This document shows, in pieces, positions 6,706 through 15,155 of a stretch of 38,825 nt of DNA. The stretch lies in contig SAQE01000029.1 of NCBI GenBank assembly GCA_004020545.1, positions 1 to 38,825 of the forward strand, read 5' to 3'. The notes beneath the pieces are model-generated. The model was not told the origin of the DNA and did no database searches. It worked only from the letters and a program-made list of their open reading frames with translations. How positions within the stretch are numbered: position 1 is the first letter of the stretch; the number at the start of each line of letters is the position of its first letter. A program made the translations under genes and the position numbers. Source of the stretch: Mesorhizobium sp. (GTDB lineage: Bacteria; Pseudomonadota; Alphaproteobacteria; Rhizobiales; Rhizobiaceae).

Positions 6706-7488
6706 ATGCTCAGAGGAAAGACGGCGCTGATAACAGGCTCGACCAGCGGCATCGGGCAAGGCATCGCGGAAGCTTTCGCCGCCAAGGGCTGCAATGTCGT
6801 CCTGAATGGCTTTGGTGATGTCGCTGAGATCGAGCTGCTCCGATCGAGGCTCACCGCCGAACACGGGGTGACCGTCCGCTATGACAATGCCGACATGGCC
6901 AAGGGCGCGGCGATCACCGCGATGATGGACAAAGCCATCGCCGAATTCGGGGCAATCGACATCCTCGTCAACAACGCCGGCATTCAGCACGTGGCGCCGA
7001 TCGACGATTTTCCGATCGAGAAGTGGGAAGCGGTCGTGGCGATCGATCTCATGTCGTCCTTCTACACGATCCGGCGTGCCTTGCAGGCGATGAAGGCGCG
7101 CAAATGGGGCCGCATCATCAATGTCGCGTCCGCCCACGCCCTCGTCGCCTCGCCATATAAATCCGCCTATGTCGCCGCCAAGCATGGCGTGGCCGGCCTG
7201 ACCAAGACGGTCGCGCTCGAGGTCGCCGAACAGGGCATAACGGTCAACGCCGTTTGTCCCGGCTATGTGCTCACCCCGCTGGTCGAGAAACAGATTCCGG
7301 ATACGGCCAGGGCCCGCGGGATCAGCGAGCAGCAGGTGATCAAGGATGTGCTGCTGGCTGCCCAGCCGACCAAGCAATTCGTGACGGTGGAGCAGGTTGC
7401 AGCGCTCTGCCTGTTCCTGGCTTCGGACGAAGCCGCCTCGATCACCGGCGCCATCATGCCGATCGAGGGTGGCTGGACCGCTCACTAG
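6706..7488 (+). CDS. bdhA: D-3-hydroxybutyrate dehydrogenase
   Basis: The 260-residue short-chain dehydrogenase oxidises D-3-hydroxybutyrate to acetoacetate with NAD in the cytoplasm, a step in use of stored polyhydroxybutyrate. The start is the second ATG (6706), 8 nt after GAAGG; ATG 6700 is too close. The Rossmann motif TGSTSGIGQGIA is at residues 10-21. NNAGIQHVAPI follows, and the catalytic Ser142, Tyr155 and Lys159 are intact. PGYVLTPLVEKQI and the C-terminal GGWTAH are the features that mark this subfamily of SDRs. It is divergent from lysR2 and followed after 27 nt by a patatin gene and then a type II NADH dehydrogenase, so the NADH produced could be oxidised by the operon's own enzyme. 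Confidence 0.9.
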   Translation: MLRGKTALITGSTSGIGQGIAEAFAAKGCNVVLNGFGDVAEIELLRSRLTAEHGVTVRYDNADMAKGAAITAMMDKAIAEFGAIDILVNNAGIQHVAPIDDFPIEKWEAVVAIDLMSSFYTIRRALQAMKARKWGRIINVASAHALVASPYKSAYVAAKHGVAGLTKTVALEVAEQGITVNAVCPGYVLTPLVEKQIPDTARARGISEQQVIKDVLLAAQPTKQFVTVEQVAALCLFLASDEAASITGAIMPIEGGWTAH

Positions 7489-7515
7489 AAGCCAACGACG
7501 AGGAGCGACAGCGCC

Positions 7516-8673
7516 ATGAACAATGTTATTCGAAATCCCTCGAAGTCGGCGCCTGTGACGGATGCCGGGCCAGCGGTCAACATCTCCTCCCAGCGCCAGA
7601 CCGTTCTTGTCCTTCAAGGCGGTGGCGCGCTTGGTGCCTATCAGGCCGGCGTCTACCAGGCGCTCGTCGAGGGCAGCATTGAACCGGATTGGGTGATAGG
7701 CACGTCGATCGGCGCCATCAATGCCGCGCTGATTGCCGGGAACGAACCGCAAGATCGACTCTCCAGGCTGCGGGAGTTCTGGGACGGCGTCAGCCGGAGC
7801 AGTCCGATCGACGAGTTCTTTCGGATGATGGTCCCGAGCAACATGTTCGCCAATGCGACCACGCTGACGCGAGGGATACCGGGTTTCTTCGAACCCAACC
7901 CGAACGCCCTGTTCGGGATCAACCGGGAAGTGGGCGTTGAGAACGCCTCCTATTACTCCACGGATCCTCTGAAGAGGACACTCGGCAACCTGGTCGACTT
8001 CGACTATCTCAACCGGCGCCATACGCGATTGACGGTCGGCGCGGTCAACGTCAACACCAGCGAACTCAGATACTTCGACAGCAGTCGGATGCCGCTGTCG
8101 GCGGCCCACATCATGGCGTCGGGCGCCTTGCCGCCGGCCTTCCCGGCCGTGTGCATCGATGGCGAGCCCTACTGGGACGGCGGGGTCTATTCCAACACTC
8201 CGATCGAGGTGGTGCTCGACGCGCGGCCGCGGCGCGATGCTTTGATCTTCGCGGTCAATATGTGGCAGCCTCGCGGCACCGAACCGAAATCGATCTGGCA
8301 GGTCATGGGGCGGCAGAAGGATCTTCAATATGCCAGCCGGGGCAAGAGCCACGTCGCTCGTCAGGAGCAACTGCACCGATTGCGCCACGTCGTGCGCGAG
8401 TTGGGGAAGCTGGTCCCGGAGGAACGGCGCGACGATCCGATGTTCAAGGAACTCGCGTCCTATGGCTGCCCTTCGGTCATGCACCTCGTTCGGCTGCTTT
8501 CGCCGCGCCTAGACGGCGAGGACCATACCAAGGACATCGACTTCACCCGCTCGGGCATCCGCACTCGCTGGCAGGCGGGATACGAGCATGGGCAACGCGT
8601 TCTCTCGGAAAAGCCTTGGGAGTGCGAAGTCGACATGCTGCAAGGCATCGTCATCCACGAATCCCAAGAGTGA
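7516..8673 (+). CDS. Patatin-like phospholipase with DUF3734 C-terminal region
   Basis: The 385-residue protein has an intact patatin active site: oxyanion GGGALGAY near residue 37, nucleophile Ser64 in GTSIGA, and Asp221 in YWDGG. The family hydrolyses acyl ester bonds in lipids. The C-terminal third (IWQVMGRQKDLQYASR and HLVRLL onward) matches the DUF3734 extension usual in proteobacterial patatins of this type. No signal peptide is seen, so it is probably cytoplasmic or peripheral at the inner membrane. Linkage to bdhA suggests action on storage polyester granules or on fatty acyl supply; this is inference from context. It lies 27 nt after bdhA and 30 nt before the next gene, so it is in an operon. 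Confidence 0.88.
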   Translation: MNNVIRNPSKSAPVTDAGPAVNISSQRQTVLVLQGGGALGAYQAGVYQALVEGSIEPDWVIGTSIGAINAALIAGNEPQDRLSRLREFWDGVSRSSPIDEFFRMMVPSNMFANATTLTRGIPGFFEPNPNALFGINREVGVENASYYSTDPLKRTLGNLVDFDYLNRRHTRLTVGAVNVNTSELRYFDSSRMPLSAAHIMASGALPPAFPAVCIDGEPYWDGGVYSNTPIEVVLDARPRRDALIFAVNMWQPRGTEPKSIWQVMGRQKDLQYASRGKSHVARQEQLHRLRHVVRELGKLVPEERRDDPMFKELASYGCPSVMHLVRLLSPRLDGEDHTKDIDFTRSGIRTRWQAGYEHGQRVLSEKPWECEVDMLQGIVIHESQE

Positions 8674-8703
8674 ACGGTTTCGGAGAAGGAACGGAGAATT
8701 CCG

Positions 8704-10098
8704 ATGCAGATCATGACTCCGGGCATGCGGCTCATTCCGGAAGCGGTGCTTGCCAATAACGCAGCGCTTTTCCGCACGATCCCCGAGACACCTTCGCACC
8801 GGGACAAATCGCTGCATCGCGTGGTCATCGTCGGCGGCGGCGCCGGAGGGCTGGAACTGGCGACCCGCCTTGGTCGCAAGTTCGGCCAAGGGCGGCTTTC
8901 GGTCACGCTGGTCGACCGCAGTCGCACCCATATCTGGAAGCCGCTCTTGCATGAGGTGGCATCGGGTGCCTTGAACGCTTCGCATGACGCGGTCGAATAC
9001 ATCGCCCACGCCAGTCGCAACCACTATCGATACCGTATCGGCGAGGTCGTCGGCGTCGACCGTGCAAAGCGCCAGATCTTCGTCGCGCCCAGCTTTGATG
9101 ACGACGGCAGGCAGATCATACCGCCGCGTGTTCTTGGCTATGACACACTGGTCATGGCCGTCGGCAGCGTCAGCAACGATTTCGGCACGCCAGGTGCTGC
9201 TCGCCACGCCATCTCGCTCGATACGGCGGAGCAGGCCGCCCGTTTCAACAAGCGCATGATAGACGCATGCCTGCGCGCCAATGCTCAATACGAGCAGCTT
9301 TCGCCTGGACAGCTTCACTGCGTCATCGTCGGCGCCGGAGCCACCGGCGTCGAGTTGGCCGCGGAATTGCACAAATCGATGCGGGAAATTGCCTCGCACA
9401 ATCTCGACAATATCGATTTCGAGAGGCTGATCCGCATTACTCTGGTTGAGGCAGGGCCACGCATCCTTCCTGCTCTTCCGGAGCATATGGCCCACGCTTC
9501 GGCGCGCCTGCTCATCAAGCTGGGTGTGCAGATCCGCTGCGGCATCAAGGTCACCGAAGTCACGGAAGACGGCATCCGGCTTGGCGAAAAACTGTTCCTG
9601 CCGGCCGAGCTCGTGGTCTGGGCGGCTGGGATCAAGGCGCCGGATTTTCTGAAAGGCCTCGATGGTCTCGAAACCGATCGCATCAACCGCCTGATCGTCG
9701 ACGAAACCTTGCGGACGGTCGGCGATGAGAATGTGTTCGCGATTGGGGACTGTGCGAACTGCGTGCTGCCGGGCGAAGACAGCGCCTTGCCGCCGCGTGC
9801 TCAGACAGCCCACCAGCAGGCCGACCACCTAGTGAAGGTGGTTGCAGCACGCCTCGCGGGGCAGGCTGTGCCGGCGTATCGCTACCGCGACTATGGTTCC
9901 CTCGTATCGCTCGCCGACTACGGTGCGTTCGGCAGCCTGATCGGAGGACTGAAGATCGAAGGTCTCGTTGCGAGGCTTGTCTATCGCTCGCTGCACAAGA
10001 TGCATCTCAAGACGGTGCACGGCCTCGCGAAGACGGCACTGACTTCGATCGGCGAGATGGTAGCCAGGCGTGTCAGGCCGCGGATCAAGCTTCACTGA
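8704..10098 (+). CDS. Type II NADH:quinone oxidoreductase (NDH-2 family flavoprotein)
   Basis: The 464-residue product has two dinucleotide-binding folds: VVIVGGGAGGLELATRLG near residue 41 for FAD, and CVIVGAGATGVELAAEL near 207 for NADH. FAIGDCA near 345 and RAQTAHQQADHLV near 365 follow; the latter is the quinone-side AQxAxQxA signature of NDH-2. The C-terminal 60 residues are amphipathic and basic, as expected for monotopic membrane attachment. NDH-2 passes electrons from NADH to quinone without pumping protons. Co-transcription with bdhA is likely (30 nt after the patatin gene), coupling NAD regeneration to hydroxybutyrate oxidation. A GGAGAA ribosome site precedes ATG 8704. Confidence 0.87.
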   Translation: MQIMTPGMRLIPEAVLANNAALFRTIPETPSHRDKSLHRVVIVGGGAGGLELATRLGRKFGQGRLSVTLVDRSRTHIWKPLLHEVASGALNASHDAVEYIAHASRNHYRYRIGEVVGVDRAKRQIFVAPSFDDDGRQIIPPRVLGYDTLVMAVGSVSNDFGTPGAARHAISLDTAEQAARFNKRMIDACLRANAQYEQLSPGQLHCVIVGAGATGVELAAELHKSMREIASHNLDNIDFERLIRITLVEAGPRILPALPEHMAHASARLLIKLGVQIRCGIKVTEVTEDGIRLGEKLFLPAELVVWAAGIKAPDFLKGLDGLETDRINRLIVDETLRTVGDENVFAIGDCANCVLPGEDSALPPRAQTAHQQADHLVKVVAARLAGQAVPAYRYRDYGSLVSLADYGAFGSLIGGLKIEGLVARLVYRSLHKMHLKTVHGLAKTALTSIGEMVARRVRPRIKLH

Positions 10099-10100
10099 TG

Positions 10101-10252
10101 CATGTCGCCCAAAAGTGTGCAGCGGTTTTGGGAGAATGACATGCATCGAAAGAAAGGACGCATGTCGCCCAAAAGTGTGCAGCGGTTTTGGGAGAACGAC
10201 ATGCATCAAAAGAGAGACTTGAAGCGCGTCGATCGAATCCGTTTCGACGCGC
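10101..10252. repeat. Tandemly duplicated 60-bp rhizobial intergenic repeat with terminal hairpin
   Basis: Two 60-bp units (10101-10160 and 10161-10220) are nearly identical over their first ~45 bases. The core is CATGTCGCCCAAAAGTGTGC followed by AGCGGTTTTGGGAGAA-GACATGCAT. The second unit runs on into a perfect 9-bp inverted repeat, GCGCGTCGA at 10224-10232 and TCGACGCGC at 10244-10252. This is the familiar style of intergenic palindromic element in Mesorhizobium and related genomes. Open frames across it are artefacts of the repeat. Confidence 0.8.
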
Positions 10253-10271
10253 CTGGCGCAGAGGTGCTGCG

Positions 10272-11618
10272 ATGGAAACGTATGATGTTGTCATCCTCGG
10301 CGGCGGTAACGCCGGAATGGGTGTCACGCTCGCGACGCGCGCCGCCGGCCTCTCTGTCGCGATGGTCGAGGCGCACGACCTCGGCGGCGTCTGTCCCAAT
10401 CGGGGCTGCACGCCGAAGAAGGTGCTGGTCGCGGCGGCTCATGCGCTCGACGAGATCGACAAGGCCGATAGACATGAGATCAAGGTCGATAGGCCAAGGC
10501 TCGACTGGCGAGGTCTGATTGAGCGGGAAAAGGAAATCATCAGAGACATTCCATCCCGGCTGGCTACATTGATGGCCAGGCGTGGTGTCGATGTCATCTC
10601 CGGCGAAGCCGCATTCATCGGCAGCAATGCTATCCGCGTCGATGGCCGGGAACTCGAAGCCAGGAATATCGTCATCGCCACCGGCTCGAAGCCGCGTTCG
10701 CTGCCGATCCCGGGCGCCGAGCATTTGACGACATCCGACGATGTTCTGAGCGATCCGGAGTTACCACACGCCGTGGTTTTCGTCGGGGGCGGCGTCATTG
10801 CTTTCGAACTGGGGCATGTCTATGCGCGTGCCGGCGTCGAGGTCACGATCCTAGAGGCACTGCCGCAGCTCCTCGGAGGCTTCGACGCGGACGCCGTCGC
10901 TCTGCTCCGCGCCGAGAGCGAGCGGCTGGGCATCAGCATCCATACCATGGCTTGGGTGGAGAGGATCGACGAGGCCGATGGGCGACTACGGGTGAGTTTC
11001 GTGAAGGACGGCGTCGAATGCCTGGTGGACGCGGATCGGGTCGTCAACTGCGCCGGGCGCGTGGCCAATGTCGAGGGCCTCGATCTTGGCGCCGGTGTCA
11101 TCGTGCACCGAGAAGGCCGTATCGAAATCGATGATCACCTGCGCTCGCGCTCCAATCCCGATGTCTATGTCTGCGGCGACGCGGTGTGGAACTCCCCGCA
11201 GCTTTCGCCGATAGCGACCTATGAAGGCGGGATCGTGGGCCGCAACATCGTCGACGGACCGAAGCATCGACCCGATTACAGTCATATCCCAGCCTCGCTC
11301 TACAGCATCCCGGCCGTGGCAAGCGTCGGACTGACCGAAGCCAAGGCGAGGGAACGGGGCCTTCATGTCAAGATCCATGTGAACGACATGCAGGGCTGGC
11401 TCTCCGCCAGGACCTATGCCGAGGCGGTCGCATGGTCGAAGATCATCGTCGAGGAGCCAACGGGTCGGATTGTCGGAGCCCATCTGGTAGGCCATGCCGG
11501 CGAGGAGCTGATCCACATCTTCGCGCTTGCCATGAAGCACGGCATTCCCGCACGCGGGCTGTCCGAGATGGTCTACGGGTTCCCAACTTTTTCGGCGGAT
11601 ATCAAGAATATGATGTAA
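10272..11618 (+). CDS. Glutathione-reductase-like NAD(P)/FAD oxidoreductase
   Basis: The 448-residue product is a class I pyridine nucleotide-disulphide oxidoreductase. It has the FAD fold DVVILGGGNAGM at residues 5-16, redox-active C41 and C46 in GGVCPNRGCTPKK, a second fold VVFVGGGVIAFELGHVYARAG near 175, FAD-contacting VYVCGDAVW near 298, and a dimerisation domain at the end. The C-terminal motif that normally reads HPT-x-S-E reads FPTFSAD, so the His-Glu acid-base pair of glutathione and dihydrolipoamide reductases is absent. The disulphide substrate is therefore unlikely to be glutathione or lipoamide. ATG 10272 follows the repeat element. It is separated from the NADH dehydrogenase gene by 173 nt and is followed by a peroxiredoxin-like gene. 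Confidence 0.87.
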   Translation: METYDVVILGGGNAGMGVTLATRAAGLSVAMVEAHDLGGVCPNRGCTPKKVLVAAAHALDEIDKADRHEIKVDRPRLDWRGLIEREKEIIRDIPSRLATLMARRGVDVISGEAAFIGSNAIRVDGRELEARNIVIATGSKPRSLPIPGAEHLTTSDDVLSDPELPHAVVFVGGGVIAFELGHVYARAGVEVTILEALPQLLGGFDADAVALLRAESERLGISIHTMAWVERIDEADGRLRVSFVKDGVECLVDADRVVNCAGRVANVEGLDLGAGVIVHREGRIEIDDHLRSRSNPDVYVCGDAVWNSPQLSPIATYEGGIVGRNIVDGPKHRPDYSHIPASLYSIPAVASVGLTEAKARERGLHVKIHVNDMQGWLSARTYAEAVAWSKIIVEEPTGRIVGAHLVGHAGEELIHIFALAMKHGIPARGLSEMVYGFPTFSADIKNMM

Positions 11619-11759
11619 CGCGCCGATCCGGGGCCACGAATAGAACATGAACCTGGCCATGCATTGATGCACGTGGGGCATCGAAACCATGCAGGAAAAG
11701 CATGGTAAATGCCGAGGGGCTTCGGTGATAGGCTGCGGGCGACATGTGAAAGTGCAGAA

Positions 11760-12458
11760 ATGGCAGCCGAGGCAATGACATTCGAGCAGTCCGTCCAGGC
11801 AGCCATCGAACTTGATGCGCCTCTCAATGAACGGCTGGCGGTAGTTGCAGCGGCGGTCCGGCGCCTGAATTCCGAATTCGCGGACGCGGTGGAAAGGCTG
11901 GTGGATCGCCTGGAGAAACAGGGAGCCGGCGCCATGGCTCCGGTCGCCGGGGAGGTCATGCCCGGTTTTCTGCTGCCCGATGACGAGGGCAAGCTTGTCA
12001 GCCTGGCAGAGATCCTTGCAAAGGGCCCAGCCGTCGTCACCTTCCAGCGCGGGCATTGGTGTCCCTATTGCCGCTTGAACGCCATCGGCATTGTCGAGGT
12101 GCAGCGCCAGATTGCGGAACTGGGAGGCCAGGTCGTCGTGATCATGCCGGAGCGGCGCAAATTCGCCAAAGCCATGAAGGCTGCGGTCGGCGCGCAGTTT
12201 CCATTCCTGATCGACATGGATAACGGCTATGCCCTGTCCCTCAACCTTGCGATCTGGGTCGGAGCCGAGATGGAGCGGCTGATGGGTGTTGGTTATGATC
12301 TGCCGAGCTACCAGGGCAACAGCAGCTGGTTTCTGCCGATACCCGCAACCTTCATCGTCGCAACGAACGGGATCATCACAGATCGCTTCGTCGATCCGGA
12401 CTACCGCCGTCGGATGGACATCGACGAGCTGATCGCGGCGCTCAGGCGGGCTCGCTGA
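11760..12458 (+). CDS. Peroxiredoxin-like AhpC/TSA thioredoxin-fold protein
   Basis: The product is about 232 residues. An N-terminal helical segment (FEQSVQAAIELDAPLNERLA onward) is followed by a thioredoxin-fold domain starting at PGFLLPDDEGK. The active site is QRGHWCPYCRLN with C101 and C104, the CxxC form of AhpC/TSA-like proteins. It likely reduces peroxides or protein disulphides in the cytoplasm; there is no signal peptide. The start is uncertain: ATG 11760 is preferred, 11709 and 11775 are in frame, and none has a strong ribosome site. The stop overlaps the end of the convergent lysR3 gene by 17 nt. It follows the glutathione-reductase-like gene after 141 nt, so the two could form a reductase/peroxidase pair. 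Confidence 0.8.
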   Translation: MAAEAMTFEQSVQAAIELDAPLNERLAVVAAAVRRLNSEFADAVERLVDRLEKQGAGAMAPVAGEVMPGFLLPDDEGKLVSLAEILAKGPAVVTFQRGHWCPYCRLNAIGIVEVQRQIAELGGQVVVIMPERRKFAKAMKAAVGAQFPFLIDMDNGYALSLNLAIWVGAEMERLMGVGYDLPSYQGNSSWFLPIPATFIVATNGIITDRFVDPDYRRRMDIDELIAALRRAR

Positions 12459-13347
12459 CGCCGAAAGACGACCAGTCGGCCGATCTCAACAGATTGAGCA
12501 ACGTTGCCGCGACAGGCGAGCGCTGCCTGCCGGCAACCGCATAGACGGAAACGATCCGCGAAACGTCCAGATCACGAAGCTTGAGCCGGCGGGTGTTCGT
12601 GGATCGCGGTGCCGTAAGCGAGACAAAGCCGACCCCGGCATTGGCCTCAAGCAGCGCAAGAAGGTCCTGGTCGGTCTCGACTTCATGCGCAGTCCGCGGC
12701 GAATAGCCTTTTGCTGAAAGGCAACGCGACAGTTCCTCGCTCGTCTCCCAATCGATCCGGCTAAGCACGGGTTCCGCGGCAAGCTGAGCCAACGCGACGT
12801 CGGCCTCATTGCGCCGAGCCAGCGGATGATCGGAATTCACGGCTAGCTCGATCCCCTCCTGGAAAAGTGGCCATGTGTCGAGGCGATCCCAAACCTGGCC
12901 CAGCGGGCCGGCAACGGCTAGTTCGACTTCACCGCTTTTAAGCGCCTCTACTACAGCCGCCGGCGAGCCGCGATGGATTTTGAGATGCGCGCCGGGATAG
13001 GCTCGAAAAAGCTCGGTGAACGGCGAAACCAGCAGCGCAATGTTGACGCTGTTCGAAATCGTGACGTTGAGAGGGGCGACGTCGCTGCTTTGCACTGCCT
13101 TGGCCAGTGACTTGGCAGAGGTCGCCGCGTCGTAGCACTGCTGCAGCAAGGGCAGCATGCGCCGGCCAAGTTCGGTCAAGTGGGAATGTTGGCGTTCACG
13201 ACGAAGAAGCTCTCCGCCTAGCTCCTCCTCCAGCGTCTTGATGGCTCGCGTCAGCGCGGGCTGAGTGACGTTGCACTCCTCGGCCGCTCTGGTGAAGTTC
13301 AACGTGCTGGACAGGGCCAGAAAATATCGGACCTGCTGCATCTCCAT
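12442..13347 (-). CDS. LysR-family transcriptional regulator (lysR3)
   Basis: The 301-residue product starts at ATG 13347 with a GAGGGGG site upstream. The helix-turn-helix (NFTRAAEECNVTQPALTRAI) matches those of lysR1 and lysR2, but the effector domain (VNIALLVSPFTELF, WETSEELSRCL) is clearly more distant and lacks their NCE segment. It is divergent from gabD across 249 bp and convergent with the peroxiredoxin-like gene. gabD is the more natural target by layout. No copy of the shared bipartite motif was found in its upstream region, so its operator is probably different. Confidence 0.9.
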   Translation of the reverse strand: MEMQQVRYFLALSSTLNFTRAAEECNVTQPALTRAIKTLEEELGGELLRRERQHSHLTELGRRMLPLLQQCYDAATSAKSLAKAVQSSDVAPLNVTISNSVNIALLVSPFTELFRAYPGAHLKIHRGSPAAVVEALKSGEVELAVAGPLGQVWDRLDTWPLFQEGIELAVNSDHPLARRNEADVALAQLAAEPVLSRIDWETSEELSRCLSAKGYSPRTAHEVETDQDLLALLEANAGVGFVSLTAPRSTNTRRLKLRDLDVSRIVSVYAVAGRQRSPVAATLLNLLRSADWSSFGVSEPA

Positions 13348-13596
13348 GAAATTTCGCCCCCTCAGCGAAATCCGGCTTTTCAGGCATGGCTAATTCGTTG
13401 CTATGCTAACGCAACCGGAAATCCAAGCAAGGTCGAGGGACGATTCGCCTAAACTTGGCTCCGCGAAACAATTGTGACGCCGGCTGCAACGGGTGGGTCT
13501 ACCGCCGTCCTTCCCAGGCCCTATGAGAGGCGTGGATGCGCGGCATACACGTTGGCGCCATTGACAACCATCAAGCTGCTCGAGGAGGAGACCGGT

Positions 13597-15072
13597 ATGC
13601 CCCTGTGCCCGCCGATGATCCGCCACCTGAAATCCCCCGACCTGTTTGCAGCGATCGACCGTGTGCCGGCGCTTGGCACGCCGGCTGGCGGGCGTACGTT
13701 CGAGGTCTTCAATCCATCGACCGGCGAACTGCTGGCGGAACTTCCCGACATGGGCGTCGAGGAGACGCGCGCGGCGATCGACAAGGCCTATGTCGCTCAG
13801 GCCGAGTGGGCAGCGCTGACCGCCCGCGAGCGCAGCGAAATCTTGTGGCGCTGGCATCAGTCGATCGTCACCCACACCGACGATCTCGCGGCTATCCTCA
13901 CCGCCGAGATGGGCAAGCCGCTTGCCGAAGCCAAATCGGAAGTCTCGCATGCAGCCGCCTACCTGCAATGGTATGCCGAGGAGGCCAATCGTATATACGG
14001 CGAGACGATCTCGGCGCCATCGACGGACCGCCGCATGCTGGTGATCAAGCAGCCTATCGGTGTTGTCGGCACGATCACGCCATGGAATTTTCCCGCCTCG
14101 ATGGTGGCGCGCAAGATCTCGCCGGCGCTGGCGGCGGGCTGCGCCATCGTGTTGAAGCCCGCCGAGCAGACGCCGCTTGTCGCGGGCGCCATGTTCGCGC
14201 TCGCCGCCGCGGCCGGGTTTCCCGACGGCGTCGTGAACCTTATCTATGCCTCCGAGGGCGCCGCGGTGGGACGTGAGCTCTGCCACAACCCCAAAGTGCG
14301 CAAGATCAGCTTCACCGGATCGACCGAGGTTGGCCGACTGCTCATGCGCCAGTGCTCGGACCAGATCAAGAAGGTCAGCCTCGAGTTGGGCGGCAATGCG
14401 CCTTTCATCGTCTTCGACGATGCCGACATAGATGCCGCCGTGGACGGGGCGATCCAGGCGAAGTTCCGCAATGCCGGCCAGACCTGCGTTTCGGCGAATC
14501 GCCTTTACGTGCAGTCGGGCGTCCATGACGAGTTCGTCGATAAATTCGTCGAACGGGTTCGCCAGCTTCAGGTCGGTGACGGTTTCGATCCCGATGTCGC
14601 CATCGGCCCGCTGATCGACAGGCCGGCGCTCGCCAAGATCGAATCCCATATCGCCGATGCCGTTGGAAAAGGCGGTGCGATCCGGTGCGGCGGCGGTAGG
14701 ATTGGCAGAGACGGCACTTTTTTCCAGCCGACCGTCCTTACTGATATTTCCGGCGCAATGACGGTGGCGCAAGAGGAGACATTTGGACCATTGGCCCCGG
14801 TCATCCGCTTCGAGGATGCGGATCAGGTCGTGCGTGAAGCCAACGACACGATCTACGGCCTCGCCGCCTATTTTTATGCCTCCAACCTGAAGCGGGTCTG
14901 GCGTGTGGCGGAGGCCCTGGAATATGGCATGGTCGGTATCAACACCGGACGCATGTCCTCGGAAGCCGCGCCGTTCGGCGGCGTGAAACAGTCAGGCATC
15001 GGGCGGGAGGGTTCCCGCCACGGCCTCGAGGATTACCTCGAGATGAAGTATCTCTGCATGGGCGGCATCTGA
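13597..15072 (+). CDS. gabD: Succinate-semialdehyde dehydrogenase, NADP-type
   Basis: The 491-residue aldehyde dehydrogenase starts at ATG 13597, 6 nt after GAGGAGGAG. A longer frame from 13474 lacks such a site. It has the substrate-tunnel motif TPWNFPASMVARK, the cofactor motif FTGSTEVGRLL, general base Glu263 in LELGG, and nucleophile Cys297 in NAGQTCVSANR. EETFGPLAPVIRF and the C-terminal GGVKQSGIGREGSRHGLEDYLEMKY are typical of GabD. The reaction oxidises succinate semialdehyde to succinate in 4-aminobutyrate use. Close relatives act on glutarate semialdehyde, so the exact substrate is likely but not certain. No aminotransferase partner lies beside it in the window. Confidence 0.87.
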   Translation: MPLCPPMIRHLKSPDLFAAIDRVPALGTPAGGRTFEVFNPSTGELLAELPDMGVEETRAAIDKAYVAQAEWAALTARERSEILWRWHQSIVTHTDDLAAILTAEMGKPLAEAKSEVSHAAAYLQWYAEEANRIYGETISAPSTDRRMLVIKQPIGVVGTITPWNFPASMVARKISPALAAGCAIVLKPAEQTPLVAGAMFALAAAAGFPDGVVNLIYASEGAAVGRELCHNPKVRKISFTGSTEVGRLLMRQCSDQIKKVSLELGGNAPFIVFDDADIDAAVDGAIQAKFRNAGQTCVSANRLYVQSGVHDEFVDKFVERVRQLQVGDGFDPDVAIGPLIDRPALAKIESHIADAVGKGGAIRCGGGRIGRDGTFFQPTVLTDISGAMTVAQEETFGPLAPVIRFEDADQVVREANDTIYGLAAYFYASNLKRVWRVAEALEYGMVGINTGRMSSEAAPFGGVKQSGIGREGSRHGLEDYLEMKYLCMGGI

Positions 15073-15109
15073 GGTAAAACGACCAGGCCGCTTTTTGAAG
15101 AACGATGTG

Positions 15110-15130
15110 CCGCGGAATTGTCGCCCGCGG
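15110..15130. terminator. Short hairpin between convergent gabD and GGDEF genes
   Basis: CCGCGG at 15110-15115 and again at 15125-15130 can pair across 9 nt. It sits in the 83-bp convergent gap where a bidirectional terminator would be expected. The stem is short and there is no T run. Confidence 0.3.
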
Positions 15131-15155
15131 AGGCCGTTGGGGTTCTGCTCGCAGG

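Noticed and set aside
10102-10518. Open frames on both strands across the 60-bp tandem repeat
   Set aside because: They are produced by the repeat itself and overlap the flavoprotein gene; the translated repeats show no protein-like pattern beyond duplication.
11619-11759. GCATTGA near 11680 as a further copy of the shared operator
   Set aside because: The left half at the required distance does not match; only the common GCATT core is present.
13348-13596. Shared operator between lysR3 and gabD
   Set aside because: Neither strand has both half-elements at 12-nt spacing.
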